A stretch of DNA of 10,526 bases from an uncultured Clostridia bacterium (GTDB lineage Bacteria; Bacillota; Clostridia; Oscillospirales; CAG-272), in assembly GCA_945949385.1 (NCBI GenBank), contig CAMFEL010000069.1, positions 1 to 10,526 of the forward strand, written 5' to 3'. The position numbers and the translations under genes were made by a program. The notes beneath the pieces are model-generated. The model made no database searches. It saw only the letters and a program-made list of their open reading frames with translations, and was not told the DNA's origin. Below are positions 6,844 through 10,526 of the stretch, piece after piece. How positions within the stretch are numbered: the stretch's first letter is position 1; each line of letters opens with the position of its first letter.

Positions 6844-7518
6844 ATGGAAAAGACGGTAAATATTTATCTGTTCGGCAAGCAGTACAGCGTACCGGAGGAT
6901 CTGACCATAATGCGCGCCATGGAATACGCGGGCTATCAGCTTGTCCGCGGCTGCGGATGCCGTAACGGCTTCTGCGGCGCCTGCGCCACCATATACAGAA
7001 TTAAGGGTGAGAGCGAGCTCAAATCCTGTCTTGCGTGCCAGACCAAGGTCGAGGAGGGTATGTATATTGCCACCCTGCCTTTCTTCCCCCTTGTAAAGCA
7101 GGTATACGACATTGAAAAAATAAGTCCCACACAGCAGATAATGATGCAGCTTTATCCCGAAATATACGCTTGTGTCGGCTGCAACGCCTGCACAAAGAGC
7201 TGTACTCAGGGACTAAATGTAATGCAGTATATAGCGTACGCTCAGCGCGGCGAGTTTGACAAGTGCGCCGAGGAGTCCTTTGACTGCGTAATGTGCGGAG
7301 TTTGCTCCTCCCGCTGTCCCGCAGGCATTTCCCATCCTCAGGTAGCAATGCTTGCACGCAGACTTAACGGCAAGTATCTTGCTCCCAAATCCCGGCATCT
7401 TGAGGACAGGGTGAAGGAGATAAAAGACGGTACATTTACACAGCTTATCGAAGAGCTTATGGGCAAGCCCATAGACGAGATAAAAGAGCTGTACAACAAC
7501 AGAGACATAGAAAAGTAA
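6844..7518 (+). CDS. Fumarate reductase-like iron-sulfur subunit: [2Fe-2S] domain plus HdrC-like dicluster domain
   Basis: This 224-residue protein begins with a ferredoxin domain of the SdhB/FrdB kind: GCRNGFCGACA with C39-x4-C44-x2-C47 and a fourth ligand at C62 or C65. After a linker, two [4Fe-4S] motifs follow: C110/C113/C116/C120 and C148/C151/C154/C158-P. Classical FrdB/SdhB carries [2Fe-2S], [4Fe-4S] and [3Fe-4S]; here both later motifs are complete CX2CX2CX3C sets, so two [4Fe-4S] clusters are expected, as in HdrC and in the middle part of methanogen thiol:fumarate reductase subunit B (TfrB). The CCG domains at the C-terminus of TfrB are absent. AAGGAG lies 8 bases before the ATG. The flavoprotein partner follows after 13 bp. 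Inferred role: wire between the Hdr/Flx electron chain and the fumarate-reducing flavoprotein. Roughly, it is frdB/tfrB-like, but I give no symbol because the architecture fits neither exactly. Confidence 0.88.
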   Translation: MEKTVNIYLFGKQYSVPEDLTIMRAMEYAGYQLVRGCGCRNGFCGACATIYRIKGESELKSCLACQTKVEEGMYIATLPFFPLVKQVYDIEKISPTQQIMMQLYPEIYACVGCNACTKSCTQGLNVMQYIAYAQRGEFDKCAEESFDCVMCGVCSSRCPAGISHPQVAMLARRLNGKYLAPKSRHLEDRVKEIKDGTFTQLIEELMGKPIDEIKELYNNRDIEK

Positions 7519-7531
7519 GGGGGTCACGGTA

Positions 7532-9145
7532 ATGTATTCGGAAAATTTCAGAGAATCACTTAAAGCGGTGGAAGCCGCCAGAGAAGCAAACATTGCCTAT
7601 GAGCCCGCCCGTATGACGGCACAGGAAAAGGAAGACCTTCTCAGCGAATTTCATCCCGACTATAAAAAAAGCGAGTTTTCCACTTTGAAGATAGGCCCCA
7701 ATAAGGGTGAGAGCGTGCCTCACGAGCTTTGCGAGGTACTTGAGGCGCACAGCAGGATTTCTCCCGACGATGTGGATCTCTCGGATATTAAGTACGATGT
7801 TGATGTGCTTATAATCGGCGGCGGCGGCGCAGGTGCGTCCGCGGCAATCGAGGCAGATAAGGCGGGAGCAAAGGTTATGATAGTGACCAAGCTCCGTATA
7901 GGCGACGCCAACACCATGATGGCGGAGGGCGGTATTCAGGCTGCCGACAAGCCTAACGATTCTCCCGCTATCCACTTTGTGGACGCTTTCGGCGGCGGAC
8001 ATTACGCAGCAAAGCGCGAGCTGCTTGCAAAGCTTGTGTGCGACGCACCCGAGGCTATTCAGTGGCTGAACGATCTGGGCGTGGAGTTTGACAAAGCGCC
8101 CGACGGCACTATGATCACCACTCACGGCGGCGGTACCTCCCGCAAGCGTATGCACGCCGCAAAGGACTATTCCGGCGCGGAGATCATGCGTACCCTGCGC
8201 GATGAGGTGCTCAACCGCGGTATTCCCGTAGTGGACTTTACCTCCGCAATTGAGCTTATTCTTGACGAAAGCGGCAAAGCGGCCGGTGCCGTGCTTATGA
8301 ATATGGAGACCCATGAGCTTATGGTGGCCCGTGCAAAGACCGTCATCATCGCTACAGGCGGCGCAGGCCGTATGCACTATCAGGGTTTCCCCACCTCCAA
8401 CCATTACGGCGCTACTGCCGACGGACTTGTACTGGGCTACCGCGTAGGCGCAAAGCTTTTGTACGCCGACACGCTTCAGTACCATCCCACGGGTGCGGCT
8501 TTCCCTCAGCAGATATTCGGCGCCCTTGTTACGGAAAAGGTGCGTTCTCTGGGCGCAAAGCTTGTCAACCGCGACGGCAAGGTGTTTATGCATCCCCTTG
8601 AGACCCGTGATGTGGCGGCGGCTTCCATAATCCGCGAGTGTACCGCCAGAGGCGAGGGAGTGGACACGGGACTGGGTCAGGCAGTGTGGCTTGATACTCC
8701 CATGATAGAGGCTATCGGCGGAGAGGGCACCATTGAAGCGCGTATTCCCGCCATGATGCGTATGTTTGCCGACTTCGGCATAGATATTCGCCGCGAGCCT
8801 ATTCTTGTTTATCCCACCCTTCATTATCAGAACGGCGGACTTGACATCAATGTTGACGGTATGACCCCCAACGTAAAGAATCTTTTCGTTGCGGGAGAGG
8901 CCGTGGGAGGCATACACGGACGCAACCGTCTTATGGGCAACTCTCTTCTTGACATTATCGTGTTCGGAAGAAATGCCGGCATAAACGCCGCCGCCCTTTC
9001 CAAGGAAACCACGGTAGGAAAGCTCACTCTTGAACATGTTGACGCTTACGAAGAGGAGATAAAGAGGGCGGGACTTAACCCGACAACCGTATCCCCGAAG
9101 CTTTTGCCGGATTATACACGCAGAAAGCAGGAATCAAAGCTATGA
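7532..9145 (+). CDS. frdA: Fumarate reductase/succinate dehydrogenase-type flavoprotein subunit (soluble, non-covalent FAD predicted)
   Basis: This 537-residue protein has an N-terminal extension (1-88), then a Rossmann FAD motif (DVLIIGGGGAG, 91-101) and AEGGIQAA (131-138). All four catalytic positions of FrdA appear conserved: H318 (QYHPTG), R359 (ETRD, the proton-shuttle arginine), H431 (LHYQNGG) and R466 (GRNRLMGNSL). The residue that bears covalent FAD in E. coli FrdA/SdhA (His in RSHT) is N127 (DANT), so FAD is probably held non-covalently. The C-terminal helical domain of typical FrdA (about 120-150 residues) is nearly missing: only about 50 residues follow the FAD domain. Reaction: fumarate to succinate, or the reverse. 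No Tat signal or membrane anchor gene is present, so it should act in the cytosol. AAGGGGG lies about 8 bases before the ATG. An L-aspartate oxidase assignment was considered; the NSLLD-x3-FGR region and the Fe-S partner favour fumarate reductase. Confidence 0.88.
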   Translation: MYSENFRESLKAVEAAREANIAYEPARMTAQEKEDLLSEFHPDYKKSEFSTLKIGPNKGESVPHELCEVLEAHSRISPDDVDLSDIKYDVDVLIIGGGGAGASAAIEADKAGAKVMIVTKLRIGDANTMMAEGGIQAADKPNDSPAIHFVDAFGGGHYAAKRELLAKLVCDAPEAIQWLNDLGVEFDKAPDGTMITTHGGGTSRKRMHAAKDYSGAEIMRTLRDEVLNRGIPVVDFTSAIELILDESGKAAGAVLMNMETHELMVARAKTVIIATGGAGRMHYQGFPTSNHYGATADGLVLGYRVGAKLLYADTLQYHPTGAAFPQQIFGALVTEKVRSLGAKLVNRDGKVFMHPLETRDVAAASIIRECTARGEGVDTGLGQAVWLDTPMIEAIGGEGTIEARIPAMMRMFADFGIDIRREPILVYPTLHYQNGGLDINVDGMTPNVKNLFVAGEAVGGIHGRNRLMGNSLLDIIVFGRNAGINAAALSKETTVGKLTLEHVDAYEEEIKRAGLNPTTVSPKLLPDYTRRKQESKL

Positions 9146-10341
9146 CATATATCGGCGGAGTACTGGGCTCCTTAATGACCACTTTGTTTTTCGTCTTTCT
9201 TATTGCCGCTGTGGGATATCTTATCGGCGGTATTGAGATCAAGGGCATATCCCTCGGCACCGCGGGAGTGCTTCTTACGGCGTTGGTATTCGGAATTATC
9301 GCTCACTATGTGGGAAGCTTTACAATAGGCGGGCATGAGATAGTTCTTTACAACACGGAAACGGTAAAGCCGCTGTTCGGTATGATATCCAACATAGGTA
9401 CGGCGCTGTTTGTAACGGCCATAGGACTTATAGCCGGGCCGAAATTTTTCAGGAGCTTTAATAAAAAATTCCTCTCATATATTCTTATGGGAGTAGCCAT
9501 CATCGCTACAGGATTTGTAATGATGGTCGTTGCCGTTAAGGCGTTTAATATTGAGCCCGCCATGGCGTCGGGACTGCTTACGGGTGCGCTTACAAGCACT
9601 CCCGGTCTGTCGGCTGCCAAGGAAGCCGTGGGCTCGGATGCGGAAGCACTTGTAACGGCGGGCTACGGTATTGCATATCTGTTCGGCGTGTTCGGAGTAG
9701 TGCTGTTTGTTCAGATAATGCCCCGTATCCTCCGTGTGGATATTGCAAAGGAAAGGGAAAACTTCGTAGCGGCAAATACGCTGGAAATAAAGCCCTTCAC
9801 CGCAAAGGTAAAACGGATGGATCCTTTGAACTTCTTTGCTTTTGTGTTTACCGTAGCTTTCGGAATGATACTGGGCAGCATAAAGATTCCGGGTATTAAC
9901 TTTTCTCTCGGCACCTCCGGCGGAACCCTTATAGCAGGTCTTATAGTCGGCCATTTCGGCCATATCGGAAAAATAGATATGCGCTTTGACAAAGAGATGC
10001 TGAATATTTTCAGAGAACTGGGACTTATGCTTTTCCTTATAGGAGCAGGCGTTCCCGCCGGCGTGAATTTTGTCAACAGCGTTGAGCCGATATACTTCCT
10101 TGTTGGTATAGTTATGACGCTGGTGCCTATGATCATCGGATTTATACTTGCCAAGTATGTATTTAAGCTCAGTATTTTCAACAACCTCGGTTCCATTACC
10201 GGAGGTATGACTTCTACCCCCGCTCTGGGCACCCTGATTTCCGTTGCGGGCACGGACGAGGTCGCGGCGGCATACGCTTCCACCTATCCCATAGCCCTGG
10301 TGCTCATAGTGCTTGCCGTAAAACTGGTGGTACTGCTGTAA
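9142..10341 (+). CDS. Short aspartate-alanine exchanger (AAE/YidE-YbjL) family transporter without RCK domains
   Basis: This 399-residue integral membrane protein has about 10-12 hydrophobic segments in two homologous halves. Each half has a SLGT(A/S)G stretch followed by a glycine-rich helix (37-57 and 255-275) and a G(A/G)xTSTPxL signature (148-156 GALTSTPGL; 354-362 GGMTSTPAL). This is the Asp-Al_Ex duplication of AspT, YidE, YbjL and the corynebacterial succinate exporter SucE. Those proteins are usually about 530-560 residues with TrkA-C/RCK domains between the halves; here the halves are joined by only about 35 polar residues (196-230), so the regulatory insert is missing. The ATG overlaps the flavoprotein stop as ATGA, which implies translational coupling. 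From context (fumarase, fumarate reductase) the likely substrate is succinate or another C4-dicarboxylate or amino acid, leaving by exchange or uniport. The family assignment is strong; the substrate is inference. Confidence 0.88.
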   Translation: MTYIGGVLGSLMTTLFFVFLIAAVGYLIGGIEIKGISLGTAGVLLTALVFGIIAHYVGSFTIGGHEIVLYNTETVKPLFGMISNIGTALFVTAIGLIAGPKFFRSFNKKFLSYILMGVAIIATGFVMMVVAVKAFNIEPAMASGLLTGALTSTPGLSAAKEAVGSDAEALVTAGYGIAYLFGVFGVVLFVQIMPRILRVDIAKERENFVAANTLEIKPFTAKVKRMDPLNFFAFVFTVAFGMILGSIKIPGINFSLGTSGGTLIAGLIVGHFGHIGKIDMRFDKEMLNIFRELGLMLFLIGAGVPAGVNFVNSVEPIYFLVGIVMTLVPMIIGFILAKYVFKLSIFNNLGSITGGMTSTPALGTLISVAGTDEVAAAYASTYPIALVLIVLAVKLVVLL

Positions 10342-10353
10342 AAGCGAACGGAT

Positions 10354-10510
10354 TATATGCGGGGCGCTGCCCCGCACCCCTGTGGGTATATGCGAGGCTC
10401 CGCCCCGCACCCCTGTGGGTATATACGGGGCTTCGCCCCGAACCCCGACCACGAACGGGGCTCCGCCCCGTGCCCCGGTCAAGCATATGCGAGGCTCTGC
10501 CTCGCGCTCC
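10354..10510 (+). repeat. Array of five GC-rich hairpin repeats (REP-like)
   Basis: Five 20-base copies of a GGGGCTCCGCCCCGCACCCC-like unit start at 10361, 10394, 10427, 10457 and 10491. The first three are spaced exactly 33 bases apart and preceded by TATATGC or TATATAC; the first two are followed by TGTGGG. Each copy folds as a stem around a 3-base loop: GCGGGGC/GCCCCGC in copy 1, ACGGGGC/GCCCCGT in copy 4, GCGAGGC/GCCTCGC in copy 5. Copies 4 and 5 show paired changes that keep the stem, while copy 2 has one A-C mismatch. A GACC (10447-10450)/GGTC (10477-10480) outer pair could extend the fourth hairpin. The array starts 13 bases after the operon's last stop codon. Likely roles are 3'-end mRNA protection, transcription attenuation, or a non-autonomous mobile repeat. 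The 185-base stretch after 10341 contains no credible gene. Confidence 0.85.
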
Positions 10511-10526
10511 GCTTAGAACCTTTTTT
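10489..10526 (+). terminator. Possible transcription terminator at the window edge
   Basis: The last hairpin (GCGAGGC-TCT-GCCTCGC, 10489-10505) is followed, after 15 bases, by a run of six or more T at 10521-10526 where the window stops. The gap between stem and T-run is too long for a textbook intrinsic terminator, and the T-run may continue beyond the window. It is nonetheless the only terminator-like element after the operon. Confidence 0.3.

Noticed and set aside
7556..9037. Long open frame on the minus strand opposite the fumarate reductase flavoprotein (493 codons)
   Set aside because: It is a shadow of the conserved flavoprotein, with no domain and no plausible ribosome binding context.
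7532..9145. L-aspartate oxidase (NadB)
   Set aside because: NadB shares the fold, the catalytic residues and non-covalent FAD, so it was a serious alternative. The NSLLD-x3-FGR-x-AG region is SdhA/FrdA-like, the gene directly follows an Fe-S subunit, and no nadA or nadC is adjacent.
9142..10341. Truncated or frameshifted AspT gene
   Set aside because: Although shorter than typical members, both transport halves and both TSTP signatures are intact in one continuous frame, so it is a compact version rather than a broken gene.
9475..10482. Minus-strand frame of 335 codons beginning in the hairpin repeats
   Set aside because: Its first residues are only the translation of the GC-rich repeats (repeating RGGAPHIPTGV-like units) and the rest lies opposite the transporter gene.
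10354..10510. CRISPR array
   Set aside because: The repeats are only 20 bases and diverged, the spacers are short (10-14 bases) and themselves partly conserved, and no cas gene is near. Hairpin intergenic repeats explain it better.

Overview
The window is a single plus-strand gene run of about 10.3 kb. It reads as one operon from an anaerobic, fermentative Firmicute, probably a Clostridia member. The taxonomic guess is an inference. It rests on strong AGGAGG-type ribosome binding sites, a GC-rich but not extreme composition, oxygen-sensitive Fe-S chemistry throughout, and a GC-rich hairpin repeat array of a kind I associate with Ruminococcus and Oscillospiraceae relatives. A succinate-forming Ruminococcus would fit the gene content, but I cannot prove it from sequence alone.

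Layout: (1) 1-335, the C-terminal end of a class II fumarase, cut by the window edge. (2) 363-3566, hdrB, hdrC and hdrA, a bacterial heterodisulfide-reductase-like module with the flavin-based bifurcation subunit HdrA. (3) 3557-6815, four genes in the order FlxD (MvhD-like), two related dicluster ferredoxin/FrhB-AsrA-like proteins, and FlxA (FAD/NAD(P)H-binding). Together these are the NAD(P)H-oxidising FlxABCD input module. (4) 6844-9145, a soluble fumarate-reductase pair: an Fe-S subunit made of a [2Fe-2S] domain joined to an HdrC-like dicluster domain, and a flavoprotein with all the catalytic fumarate-reductase residues. (5) 9142-10341, a short aspartate-alanine-exchanger-family transporter, translationally coupled to the flavoprotein. 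(6) 10354-10510, five hairpin-forming GC-rich repeats, then a T-run at the window end.

Working together (inference): fumarase makes fumarate from malate. FlxABCD passes NAD(P)H electrons to HdrA. HdrA would split them, sending one to ferredoxin at low potential and the other through HdrC and HdrB to the high-potential acceptor. The co-transcribed FrdAB-like pair has no membrane anchor and would be that acceptor branch, reducing fumarate to succinate. The AAE-family protein would then move succinate or another C4-dicarboxylate or amino acid out of the cell. That makes the locus a candidate cytosolic, NADH-dependent, ferredoxin-reducing fumarate reductase. I know of Flx-Hdr modules (Desulfovibrio) and of thiol:fumarate reductase (methanogens) as separate systems, but not of a characterised complex combining them this way.

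All genes are tightly packed: five junctions overlap by 4-13 bp and the gaps are 13-28 bp. I see no internal promoter, tRNA, rRNA, CRISPR array, insertion sequence or broken gene.
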